This document shows positions 9,250 to 17,267 of a stretch of DNA of 64,000 nt, piece after piece; within the stretch, counting starts at the first letter, position 1, and each line of letters starts with the position of its first letter. Source of the DNA: MGIIb-Q1 sp964342465. Its GTDB lineage: Archaea > Thermoplasmatota > Poseidoniia > Poseidoniales > Thalassarchaeaceae. The stretch is taken from positions 3,763 through 67,762 of the forward strand of contig CAYFFQ010000010.1 of assembly GCA_964342465.1 (NCBI GenBank). Reading direction: 5' to 3'. The notes beneath the pieces are model-generated. The model was not told the DNA's origin, ran no database searches, and saw only the letters and a program-made list of their open reading frames with translations. The position numbers were made by a program, and so were the translations under genes.

Positions 9250-10050
9250 TCACATCATTGAATTATGCATCCCGATGAGGGCCAGCATGCCGCCGATGAC
9301 GGTCACATTGGCAAGAAGGTGTAGCATCCTCTCCATCTTCTCATTCTCATCAGACTTATTCCACATTGGAATCACAGAAATTGTCATCGCTGACCAGATG
9401 CAGATGAGTCCAACCAGCGCAGAGATGAAGAGTTCATGGATAATCAGCAGCACACCAAAGAAGAAGAAGAGTAACGAAATCAGACTCATCATCAATCTCG
9501 TGTTCGGCATATCCTTCCGGTTCATGAACTCGAGAGCCCTCCCCAAGTCGTAACGCAAAACCATGCTGAACAATACCATGGCAGACCCAATTATTGCGGT
9601 ACCTGCTTTGTGGAGTGAGAGGCCAGAGAGAGTTATACCATCGACCACATTGGCAGTTCCACTGATGGCGTTCCACATCGGCCCATCCAACATAGCGATA
9701 GAGATACCGATTGTCGCGAATACCTTACAGGCAAATATTTCGACATCGATAGTCCTCCCCTTCTCGACTCGCCTCCGTCGTAGGGCCAATAAGACGAGCA
9801 CGACTATCAGATCTATGATGATGAGGGCCAACCCCCATGTTGCATAGATTCCTGTCAGAACCAGCAGGCTGCCACATATTCTGATAATCACGCTGATGAG
9901 CAAGGGTTTCGTCAGGACATCTGATTCCCTAAAGAAGTGAAGTTTTCCAAATACATTCTGATTATTGAGATTATGGATTGCTGAGACGAGAATTCCAAGG
10001 GCGAAGATTGTCTGGCCGACGAGGAGTAACGGGTCTCCATCTACCAACAT
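9250..10050 (-). CDS. Polytopic membrane protein, paralog A
   Basis: A 266-residue protein of about seven hydrophobic segments with no recognised family. It starts MLVDGDPLLLVGQT, nearly the same as the neighbour (MLVEGDPLLLVGQT), and the two align along their length (NTRLM...LLFFFFGV; LICIWSAMTISVIPMW; MLHLLANV). They are therefore a tandem duplication. The reading frame stays open upstream to 10188, but ATG 10050 is preferred: it matches the paralog start, and both starts have a TATATA-like TTTATCCG about 27 bp upstream, as for leaderless mRNAs. Function is unknown; short loops and few charges suggest a transporter-like or structural membrane role. Confidence 0.7.
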   Translation of the reverse strand: MLVDGDPLLLVGQTIFALGILVSAIHNLNNQNVFGKLHFFRESDVLTKPLLISVIIRICGSLLVLTGIYATWGLALIIIDLIVVLVLLALRRRRVEKGRTIDVEIFACKVFATIGISIAMLDGPMWNAISGTANVVDGITLSGLSLHKAGTAIIGSAMVLFSMVLRYDLGRALEFMNRKDMPNTRLMMSLISLLFFFFGVLLIIHELFISALVGLICIWSAMTISVIPMWNKSDENEKMERMLHLLANVTVIGGMLALIGMHNSMM

Positions 10051-10072
10051 TATGTGGTGTGAAGTGAACGAA

Positions 10073-10083
10073 TCGGATAAATT
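10073..10083 (-). promoter_or_regulatory. TATA-like box for paralog A
   Basis: On the minus strand AATTTATCCG is centred about 27 bp upstream of ATG 10050. The same TTTATCCG occurs at the same distance from the paralog start at 11031. This spacing fits leaderless transcription and supports the chosen start. Confidence 0.55.
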
Positions 10084-10203
10084 GACCGCAAACATCTCTC
10101 CAACAGACCGCCGAAATTGCAGAGGGTTGATTCGGACATCCCCTGAGAGGGGGTGCATTGCAGCGGAGTGGAACTCTACACAATCCAATGAATCTGGTTG
10201 AGG

Positions 10204-11031
10204 TCACCCGATGAACCAAAGTATGAAGGTGGAGCCATGCAAGGTGTTGTAGATGGCGATGTAGGAAATGAACCCGCCAATCAACTGGACGTTGGTGATG
10301 ATGTGCAACATGCGCGTCGTCTTGTTCTGCTCACTACTCTCTTTCCACATCGGAATGATTGAGATGGTCAGTCCACTCCACAAAAAGACCAACCCGAGTA
10401 GGGAGACGACCACCAGTTCGGTGACCATGATGGCCACTCCGAAAGAGAAGAAGAGCATGAGAGTCAAGTTCAACATCAGCCGCGTGTGAGGTATGTCCTC
10501 CCTCTCCACCGCTGATAGGAGCCTCTCCATATCATAACCCATGGAAAAAGCGAATCCGACCATTCCTAAACCGGTGAGAACCTTGCCCACTGCAGCGAGT
10601 GAAATAGTCATCTCGACACCAGATACGATATTGACCTCTGGGGTCAGGAGACCCCACCTCGGACCTTCAAGAAGGATTAGGCTCAATCCGAGAGTTGAAA
10701 TGATCCGATGGATATGGAATTCAGAGTCGATGGAGGTATCCCATCCGGCGCCAAGCCTTCGTTTCAAATTGATAATGAGACCACTGGCAAGGATGATGAT
10801 TACCATCACCAAACCAATCGATGCAAATGTGCCACTGCCGATGAGCAGACCACCGACTATACAGAGTAGGCCAGAGAGTTTCAGGAATGTTAGTTGCTTT
10901 GCATCTCGGGTGGAGAAATGTAGCCTTTGATTCTCTTGAAGATTGATGATGAGATACAGACCGGTAGCGATGAAACCGAGGGCAAAGACGGTCTGTCCGA
11001 CCAGCAGCAGTGGGTCGCCCTCCACCAACAT
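10204..11031 (-). CDS. Polytopic membrane protein, paralog B
   Basis: A 275-residue membrane protein of about seven hydrophobic segments, paralogous to the gene immediately downstream. Shared blocks include the GDPLLLVGQTVFALG start, the P-H/N-TRLM motif before LFFSFGV, and the LSGLTISIIPMW segment. Sequence identity is moderate, so the duplication is not recent. No catalytic motif is visible and I do not recognise a named family. The ATG at 11031 is supported by the TATA-like box about 29 bp upstream. The two genes are separated by about 150 bp and each has its own promoter-like box, so they may be expressed separately. Confidence 0.7.
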   Translation of the reverse strand: MLVEGDPLLLVGQTVFALGFIATGLYLIINLQENQRLHFSTRDAKQLTFLKLSGLLCIVGGLLIGSGTFASIGLVMVIIILASGLIINLKRRLGAGWDTSIDSEFHIHRIISTLGLSLILLEGPRWGLLTPEVNIVSGVEMTISLAAVGKVLTGLGMVGFAFSMGYDMERLLSAVEREDIPHTRLMLNLTLMLFFSFGVAIMVTELVVVSLLGLVFLWSGLTISIIPMWKESSEQNKTTRMLHIITNVQLIGGFISYIAIYNTLHGSTFILWFIG

Positions 11032-11054
11032 CAGTTGGCGACGGGTGATTCATT

Positions 11055-11064
11055 CGGATAAACA
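11055..11064 (-). promoter_or_regulatory. TATA-like box for paralog B
   Basis: GTTTATCCG on the minus strand is centred about 29 bp upstream of ATG 11031. It matches the element of paralog A in sequence and spacing, so the promoter was duplicated with the gene. Confidence 0.5.
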
Positions 11065-11243
11065 AACCGCATTCTACTCACCGAAAGACCGATGAAATCG
11101 CCGCCTTTGAGGTCGGGCATTACACGATATGCAAACTGCAATTACCCCCCCCACACACACCACCATCGACCTCCCTGACCCCCCGAACAGTAGTCCGTCA
11201 ATTCGGAAGTCATCCCGAGAGGGGCAGCATTCACGTTCTTTTC

Positions 11244-12791
11244 TCAGAGGATGGGTTGATGGCGCAACCACTCAAGGTCGGAAATGTAGAGTTGGCGTAT
11301 ATCATCCAATCCGAGAACCAGCATAGCCAGCCTCTCAAGTCCCATGCCCCAAGCACAGACCGGCCACTTCAAGCCGAGCGGTTCGCACACTTCAGGCCGG
11401 AAAATTCCTGCGCCCCCCAACTCCAGCCATTCACCCCTCCACTTCACCTCCACCTCGAGGCTTGGTTCAGTGTATGGGAAGTATGCCGGACGTACGCGAA
11501 CTTCTGGATAACCCATTTTCGTGTAGAACTCTTTGAGGGTTGTGACCAACATCGGAAGACTCGCTTCCGGTTCCATGATTATTCCCTCTATCTGGTGAAA
11601 CTCAGGCAGGTGGGTTCTGTCGATGCTCTCCTTGCGGAAGACCCGCCCGATTCCGAAGACGCGGCACGGTTCATCAGAATGTTCTGCGAGATGGCCGACC
11701 GTGTTCACAGTCGTGTGAGTGCGGAGCATCCCCTTCTGGGCGATTTCGCTCGAAAACCGGCCGCCCCACCCTCTGCTCCCCGTCTCGCCGCCATGTTCGT
11801 GCACATCGGCCCACTGGCGGAGCCGGTCGGGAGGGATGTCAATGGATTTCGGATTGTCGAGATAGAATGTGTCCTGCATCTCTCTTGCTGGGTGGTCCTG
11901 CGGTATGAACAACGCATCCATGTTCCACCCTGCTGTCGTCACATAGTCGCCTTCGATTTCAGTGAATCCCATCTCGAGAAAGATGGCGCGTATTCTCTCG
12001 ATGAGTGCCTGCATCGGGTGCGATTTACCGATGCTCGGTATCGGTGCGTCGCGGGTGACATCGTAAGGTTTGAACTCCGCTTCTCTCCACTCTTCACCTT
12101 GAAGAAGTTCGGGGGTGATGTCGGCGACTCTCAGTCTTTCAACCAAGTCGGACTCAGCAACTGCCCTGCCTGCGTCAGTGAGTGTCCAAGTGCGATGCAC
12201 CTCTTGTGATGAAGTGATTATTCCCTTGCGAGCGCGGAAGTAATCGACCAGAGAGACATCCAAGTCTTTTTCTGACACTCCATTTTCCCCGTTTTCGGAT
12301 AGTATTGAGATGAAATCAGTTCTCATCTGAATCGTAGCGGTAATCGCTCCAGTTGTCGCCGGCACGACGAATTGTCCACGCTCGAGTTGGATGCCGAGGT
12401 CTTTGAGAAGACCTATTCCGGCACCTGCTTCCTTCTTACTCACAACACCAGATGCCTGTAGTTCCTTCATCCCAACTACGCCTTCCTGCGCCGAAAGCCA
12501 ATCCCAGATTCGCTCTTCAAGAAGCCCATCCGTCGCCGCATCATCTCCTGTCGCGGTCAATCTCCAAATCGTTGCGCTCTCTTCAGTTAGCAGGATGAGG
12601 CCCGCTTCGAAGAGGCTGCCGCCGGCCCCAGCAACATGAGCTTGGTCACTCCATCCACAAGCGGTTAGTAGGGGTGCGAGTTGCCACACGCGATGGGCAT
12701 CACTCTGCATGGCCTTGAGCATCCGCCGTTCGTTGTTGCCCAACTCCACGCCTCTTCCTCCACCACCTTCGACAGGCCGGTCCACCTTCAA
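11244..12791 (-). CDS. pheS: Phenylalanyl-tRNA synthetase alpha subunit
   Basis: Catalytic subunit of the class II PheRS that attaches Phe to tRNA-Phe. At 515 residues it matches archaeal/eukaryotic-type PheS. The N-terminal 170 residues form winged-helix repeats (for example LTACGWSDQAHVAGAGG), which bind tRNA in this subtype. The class II core follows, with motif 2 FRKESIDRTHLPEFHQIEG (about 381-400) and motif 3 GMGLERLAML (about 478-488); it ends YISDLEWLRHQ, as usual. The beta-subunit gene is not in the window. The N-terminal MKVDRPVEGGGGRG may be upstream of the true start; GTG at VELGNNERR or ATG at MLKAMQSD are alternatives. It diverges from the amidase gene with only 56 bp between them. 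Confidence 0.95.
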   Translation of the reverse strand: MKVDRPVEGGGGRGVELGNNERRMLKAMQSDAHRVWQLAPLLTACGWSDQAHVAGAGGSLFEAGLILLTEESATIWRLTATGDDAATDGLLEERIWDWLSAQEGVVGMKELQASGVVSKKEAGAGIGLLKDLGIQLERGQFVVPATTGAITATIQMRTDFISILSENGENGVSEKDLDVSLVDYFRARKGIITSSQEVHRTWTLTDAGRAVAESDLVERLRVADITPELLQGEEWREAEFKPYDVTRDAPIPSIGKSHPMQALIERIRAIFLEMGFTEIEGDYVTTAGWNMDALFIPQDHPAREMQDTFYLDNPKSIDIPPDRLRQWADVHEHGGETGSRGWGGRFSSEIAQKGMLRTHTTVNTVGHLAEHSDEPCRVFGIGRVFRKESIDRTHLPEFHQIEGIIMEPEASLPMLVTTLKEFYTKMGYPEVRVRPAYFPYTEPSLEVEVKWRGEWLELGGAGIFRPEVCEPLGLKWPVCAWGMGLERLAMLVLGLDDIRQLYISDLEWLRHQPIL

Positions 12792-12847
12792 TCAATTGGC
12801 GCACTCCACTCGGCATAAGCCTCTATCCGACTGATTGCAGCGGAGCA

Positions 12848-15013
12848 TTGATTGCCCCTCCGCCACCTGCTCAATCAGTGCGAAGCGGCCCATCTCTAAT
12901 CGTCCTGCTCCTGCTCGCCATCCCCTTGGCGTCGATGGCGGCGCAGACGGCATGGGTCGGTGACATTCACACAAGCGGCGAAAGCCGAGAGGATGGCGAG
13001 AGGGGAATTGGCGTCCAATCACTGATGGACACAACCGATAAGCCGTTTCACGGCGGCCAACGGAATACATCCACCTCATCACCACAAAAACCAGCGGTAT
13101 TGTGGGATGAAGCGCACCCCAACGGCTGGGCACAGTCTGGTCGCGGCAGCAACGAAATCAACCGAATAATCATCCATGTCACACAGGGTTCCTATGCAGG
13201 GGCGGTCTCATGGTTCAACAATGCGGACGCACAGGTCGCCGCCCATTATGTGGTCAACAACCATGATGCTCCATATTCCTCCAATCTCAATCACGCAGAT
13301 GGTGAAATCACGCAGATGGTCGCAGACGAAGACATAGGGTATCACGATGCCAACGCCAACAGCAACAGCATCGGCATAGAACACTCTGCCTACATTGACC
13401 CCAATAACGGCTACCGTGTGGACGGAGGATTCTCGACGGCGATGTATGAACAATCGGCAAAACTGGTCGCTTGGCTCACCTACATCTACGATATACCGGT
13501 CAACCGTTATTTCATAGTCGGCCATTCTGAGGACGAGCATTTTGGAGGGACATCCTCGCACCAAGACCCTGGCCCAGACTGGAATTGGACATACTACCTC
13601 CGGCTTGTCAGAGATTATCGCGGCTCGACCGACGAACTACCCCTTGACAGGGTGGTTGAGGTCACCACAGACACACCACTGTTCAGAACCGCGGCGGGGG
13701 GTGAAACTGGATTGGTCGCCCATTCGGGGGAGAGATACCACGCTACTGCATATTGTCTATGCGGCCCTGCGGGGAGAGTGAAGGTGCAATTCAACTCTTC
13801 CGAGAGCGTATGGGTGCAGACGGCAAATATCAGGCAGGTTGATTCGGCAACACTGTTCGATGTTTCATATTCTGACCTCTATGATTGGTTGAATGTCCGT
13901 GATAGCGCAGCAGGTAATGACCTTGCGAATATCTTCGATGGTCAGTCATTCGTGGCTGTGAACAACGCCACTTGGAATGAGTTCTATTATGGAGGTCGGC
14001 CAACAGCCTTCGCCCATTCAGATTTCATGGTGGCGAGGGAATGGTTGGCTCCGCAATTGGTTCAGCCACCGCAGATTGATTCGCCCAGCAATGAATCGCT
14101 TCTCAACACGTCAGTGTATTGGAGATACGAGGCGCCGCCGGTGGTAGCCTCCTACCTCCGAGAATTCAGTTTCACCCTTAGTGGGCCTGATGGGGAAGTG
14201 CGGTTGCAGGGGGGAAACTTTGGCAGTGGTGCAGATATTGGAGTTTTTCAACCGTCCCATACTCTCGACGAGGTCGGAGTTTGGAACTGGTCTTTCACAT
14301 TCTATGACCCCGTAGGGGTTGCACAGATTCCTTTGTTTGCATCAATCAATGTCGTCGAAGAGGAGGTTGAACTCCTCGGCTGCATGGACGCGAACGCTTC
14401 CAATTTCGATGTGAATGCCACAATTGATGACGGCTCATGTGAATATCCCCCACCTCCCGTTCAGGGTTGCACCGACTCAAGTGCGGAGAACTTTGACTCC
14501 AATGCTACGGTGGATGATGGGTCTTGTCTCTACTCTGAACCGCCGGTTCTTGGGTGCATGAACAGTAGTGCGTTGAATTTCGATACGAATGCTACACTGG
14601 ACGATGGCTCCTGTCAATACCAATCAGCACCCATCTTCGGTTGTACCTACCCCGATGCACGGAACTACGATGTTAATGCCACGGCTGATGATGGTTCATG
14701 TCGTTTTTCCGACAATGGTTCAGAGGATGACGAGTCTGCCGAGACAATCGTGGGTTGTACCTATCACAACGCTGTGAATTTCCGACCGGATGCCGAACTA
14801 GATGATGGCTCATGCATCTTCCCGCCAACTGATGGCAGCAGTCAAGGCGACGGTGGTCAGGGCGGCGATGGAGAAGAAAGTGGTGGAGTTGGGTCGAATG
14901 ATGAAGCAACCAGTGCGTCGCTCTATAGGGTGTTGGTCGCTGCCGTGGTATTACTATTGTTCTGCATCTCAACGATGACAATTATCATGTTCTCAACCCG
15001 CGATTCGGATTGA
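12848..15013 (+). CDS. Secreted, membrane-anchored N-acetylmuramoyl-L-alanine amidase-like protein with GC-DGSC modules
   Basis: A 721-residue exported protein. A hydrophobic signal (LIVLLLLAIPLASMAA) precedes an Amidase_2/PGRP-type domain (about 100-250): RIIIHVTQG gives the first zinc His (about 109), GIEH the conserved acid region, and SSHQDPGPDW the second His and the Asp ligand (about 238-240). All ligands of active bacterial amidases appear present. An SH3-like stretch may follow (TDTPLFRTAAG...YCLCGPAGRVKVQ). Five copies of GC-x5-NF-x-NAT-x-DDGSC (about 510-658) come next, a module common in secreted proteins of marine Bacteroidetes. A C-terminal membrane segment (about 692-716) anchors it. 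Archaea lack murein, so it may attack bacterial cell walls or defend against bacteria (inference). TTG 12848 follows GCGGAG. Confidence 0.85.
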   Translation: MIAPPPPAQSVRSGPSLIVLLLLAIPLASMAAQTAWVGDIHTSGESREDGERGIGVQSLMDTTDKPFHGGQRNTSTSSPQKPAVLWDEAHPNGWAQSGRGSNEINRIIIHVTQGSYAGAVSWFNNADAQVAAHYVVNNHDAPYSSNLNHADGEITQMVADEDIGYHDANANSNSIGIEHSAYIDPNNGYRVDGGFSTAMYEQSAKLVAWLTYIYDIPVNRYFIVGHSEDEHFGGTSSHQDPGPDWNWTYYLRLVRDYRGSTDELPLDRVVEVTTDTPLFRTAAGGETGLVAHSGERYHATAYCLCGPAGRVKVQFNSSESVWVQTANIRQVDSATLFDVSYSDLYDWLNVRDSAAGNDLANIFDGQSFVAVNNATWNEFYYGGRPTAFAHSDFMVAREWLAPQLVQPPQIDSPSNESLLNTSVYWRYEAPPVVASYLREFSFTLSGPDGEVRLQGGNFGSGADIGVFQPSHTLDEVGVWNWSFTFYDPVGVAQIPLFASINVVEEEVELLGCMDANASNFDVNATIDDGSCEYPPPPVQGCTDSSAENFDSNATVDDGSCLYSEPPVLGCMNSSALNFDTNATLDDGSCQYQSAPIFGCTYPDARNYDVNATADDGSCRFSDNGSEDDESAETIVGCTYHNAVNFRPDAELDDGSCIFPPTDGSSQGDGGQGGDGEESGGVGSNDEATSASLYRVLVAAVVLLLFCISTMTIIMFSTRDSD

Positions 15014-15025
15014 TTGACACTCCCC

Positions 15026-15187
15026 TCACGCCCTGTTGGTAGGCGATTCACCACTCGCTTTTGACCCCCACTCATGTGACCGCCAGTGTCGCTCACGCCC
15101 TGTTGGTCATCGATTCACCACTCGCTTGAGACTCTCACTCATGTGACCGCCAGTGTCGCTCACGCCCTGTTGGTAGGCGATTCATTC
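15026..15187 (-). repeat. 67-bp tandem repeat reaching the stop codon of the zinc-ribbon gene
   Basis: The motif TCACGCCCTGTTGGT recurs at 15026, 15093 and 15160, a period of 67 bp, about 2.4 units. The last unit runs into the stop codon (15182-15184) of the minus-strand gene, so the array lies at its 3' end and fills the gap between two convergent genes. Confidence 0.9.
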
Positions 15188-15643
15188 CTCTTCAGCGGCG
15201 AGATAGGCTTCCAACTCCTCCGGAGTCACCATCGCATCACCCTCATCGTCATCTTCGGGTTTGTCCCACAGCATGGTGTCACATCCACCACAGATGAAGG
15301 TCTGGGGGCGCGCCCCATCAACCCAACTGACCTGTCCACACTTTCCACAGAGAACACTTGTTCTGATAGGCTCATCGAGAGTCGTGTCAATTCTGTACAT
15401 GATACTACCCTCTGCACCTTGGGGAAGTTCACCCGCATCAGGCTCCCATTCTTGAATATCCTTTTCGCTCATTGGTCTTGGTTCTTCGACCCGCGAGTAT
15501 GCGAGGAGGAACATGACAGCACCCGCCAACCCTATCGGTGCGCCGACTGCGATGTAGGAAGGGTTGGCGAAGACCACTCCGGATGCTGTGAACAGGCAGA
15601 GCCACGAAGCGATGAAGAGGTTGGCTCTGGTATTGGCCCCCAT
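15182..15643 (-). CDS. Two-TM zinc-ribbon membrane protein
   Basis: A 153-residue protein with two adjacent hydrophobic segments (ANLFIASWLCLFTASGVVF and AVGAPIGLAGAVMFLLAY) forming a hairpin anchor. A cytoplasmic region follows with a rubredoxin/zinc-ribbon knuckle pair, CGKCG...CGGCD (about residues 98-122), then a strongly acidic C-terminus ending AEEE. The family is unknown to me. Zinc ribbons with TM hairpins often serve in protein-protein contact, so an assembly or regulatory role is possible but unproven. Its 3' end carries the 67-bp repeat array. It is co-directional with the aminotransferase gene about 90 bp upstream. Confidence 0.7.
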   Translation of the reverse strand: MGANTRANLFIASWLCLFTASGVVFANPSYIAVGAPIGLAGAVMFLLAYSRVEEPRPMSEKDIQEWEPDAGELPQGAEGSIMYRIDTTLDEPIRTSVLCGKCGQVSWVDGARPQTFICGGCDTMLWDKPEDDDEGDAMVTPEELEAYLAAEEE

Positions 15644-15734
15644 TTACTTCCCTCTCTCTTCTTCGTGGCGGCCATTGTCCCAATCCATCTCTATGCCGCT
15701 GAAGTCAGCGGTTGTGGCAGCATGTTGGCTACCC

Positions 15735-17084
15735 TCAACCCGTCACGAAATGCCACGCATCAATGAGGATTTGGGCGGCTCGTTCCATCTGTTTACTCGA
15801 GATTGAGCATATTCCGACTCGGATGCCCCCTCTCAACGGCACCACATAGAGATGCGATTCCGCCGCTTTCTCGGCGATCGCAACGGGGTCATCAAAAGGA
15901 ATGAATGCAAAATAGCCGTCATCCGACGGCATCAGCGGCATACCCGATTCACCGATTATTCGGTTGAAGGTCCGCCTTCTTCGGTGCAGCAACTGCTTGA
16001 GTCTCGCCTTCTCCTCCCCCCAAGCGAGAGCATTTTCTTCTTCATTGTGAATGCCAACTAAAGCAGACTGGGGCAGCCGTGGGGCGAGTGACCATGTTCC
16101 TCTACCGGTGACCGCGCAGACCTCTCCCAAGCGATTAACATAATCTTCGGATGGGTGAAGAAAAACGATTGCCCCACATCTGAGGCCATAAATGGTGTGT
16201 GACTTGGAGGCGGAGAATCCCCAACAGACCAGCAGATTGTCGGGCCAGTCAGCCCAAGAGAACTTCTTGTGGATAGTTTCTGACCAGCCATACGGTTCGT
16301 CTGCATATACTGCATAGGCGGTGTCTAGGAAGAGGGTGACTCCGGTTTCGGGATGGTTTGTGGCACAATCGATGAAGGCATCGAGGACAACTTCACGTCC
16401 CGCCTCATCCAGCGACAGACCAGTAGGGTTGTGGGCGGGGTCGTTCAACCAAGCTAGAATACGGTCCTGTTTCGCGGCGAGTTCTTCCAATGAGCCTGTG
16501 AGTGCTGAGAGGTCAACCTTAGAATGACCCCCTTCACCACTAGTGTTGAGTATCGGCCATTCCTTGATGGGAAGGCCACATTCTGCCGCCAGTGTGTCAT
16601 AAGGTGACCAGCGGCGGGAGCGAAAGAGAACCGTCTCTCCGACCGCCAACATGGTGCGGGCGGAAAGATAGAGGGCGCCCGTTCCGCCTGGTGTGGCGAC
16701 GGCGTGGCTGTGCAGTCCGATATCGTGCAGGCTGGCTAGGCGCGGCCCGACTGCCAATTCAGCAGCCAACTTCTTGAATTCGGGCAATCCAGCGAGTGGT
16801 GCATACGAAGAGTAATCGATATCGCTCTGATTACGGAGGGACTTCATCACCACTCTATTGACGGCAAGGGTGCCGTCATCTTCAAGCAGGCTGCCGACAG
16901 TTCCATTGATGGCCGGCTCGCCGAGAGCCTTCGCCTGTAGATAGCGGCCATACCATGTGAAGATGGTATCAGTCCCATTCTTGACCCGACTCTCATCGGG
17001 AAGAAATGTTGCTTCTAGCCGACCCAAATCCACGACGAACACCCAAGGCACCGGTGGTCCGCCGCCGAGCCGTCCTAAGGCCAT
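15735..17084 (-). CDS. Class I/II PLP-dependent aminotransferase, aspartate aminotransferase-like
   Basis: A 449-residue fold-type I aminotransferase. Seen: the substrate-region YAPLAGLPEFKKLAAEL, the PLP phosphate-contact region (TPGGTGALYLSARTML), the conserved Asn/Pro turn LNDPAHNPTG, an Asp-x-AY-x-VY motif (DTAYAVYADEP), and the Schiff-base Lys about residue 294 in SASKSHTIYG, followed by the conserved GLRCGA. The motif set resembles aromatic/aspartate aminotransferases of subgroup I-alpha more than the archaeal I-gamma type, so a bacterial origin is possible. The exact amino donor cannot be read from sequence. The ATG at 17084 may be early; MALGRLGGGPPVPW looks like an extension before DESR. 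Confidence 0.85.
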   Translation of the reverse strand: MALGRLGGGPPVPWVFVVDLGRLEATFLPDESRVKNGTDTIFTWYGRYLQAKALGEPAINGTVGSLLEDDGTLAVNRVVMKSLRNQSDIDYSSYAPLAGLPEFKKLAAELAVGPRLASLHDIGLHSHAVATPGGTGALYLSARTMLAVGETVLFRSRRWSPYDTLAAECGLPIKEWPILNTSGEGGHSKVDLSALTGSLEELAAKQDRILAWLNDPAHNPTGLSLDEAGREVVLDAFIDCATNHPETGVTLFLDTAYAVYADEPYGWSETIHKKFSWADWPDNLLVCWGFSASKSHTIYGLRCGAIVFLHPSEDYVNRLGEVCAVTGRGTWSLAPRLPQSALVGIHNEEENALAWGEEKARLKQLLHRRRRTFNRIIGESGMPLMPSDDGYFAFIPFDDPVAIAEKAAESHLYVVPLRGGIRVGICSISSKQMERAAQILIDAWHFVTG

Positions 17085-17239
17085 TCAATTATCAAACCAT
17101 TCCTCAAAACATCAGGGAATTTCTGTTGAGTAGCATGGTCGGTTGAGCGTGTATCAAAGATGCACAGTTCCTTCTCCAAACAACAGACTATATTCCACTT
17201 TTGAGGTTGTTTTTGTTGTTCAAGCCAACGGTAATTTTC

Positions 17240-17262
17240 ACTTTCCCCTAGAGGGGGAAAGT
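17240..17262 (+). promoter_or_regulatory. 9-bp perfect hairpin covering the putative ribosome-binding tract of the giant surface protein
   Basis: ACTTTCCCC (17240-17248) and GGGGAAAGT (17254-17262) pair perfectly around the loop TAGAG. The only purine-rich tract in front of the TTG start at 17268 lies in the 3' arm, so folding would hide it. This could be translational control or a terminator-like element; a similar arrangement occurs at 36018-36039. Confidence 0.5.
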
Positions 17263-17267
17263 TCACA

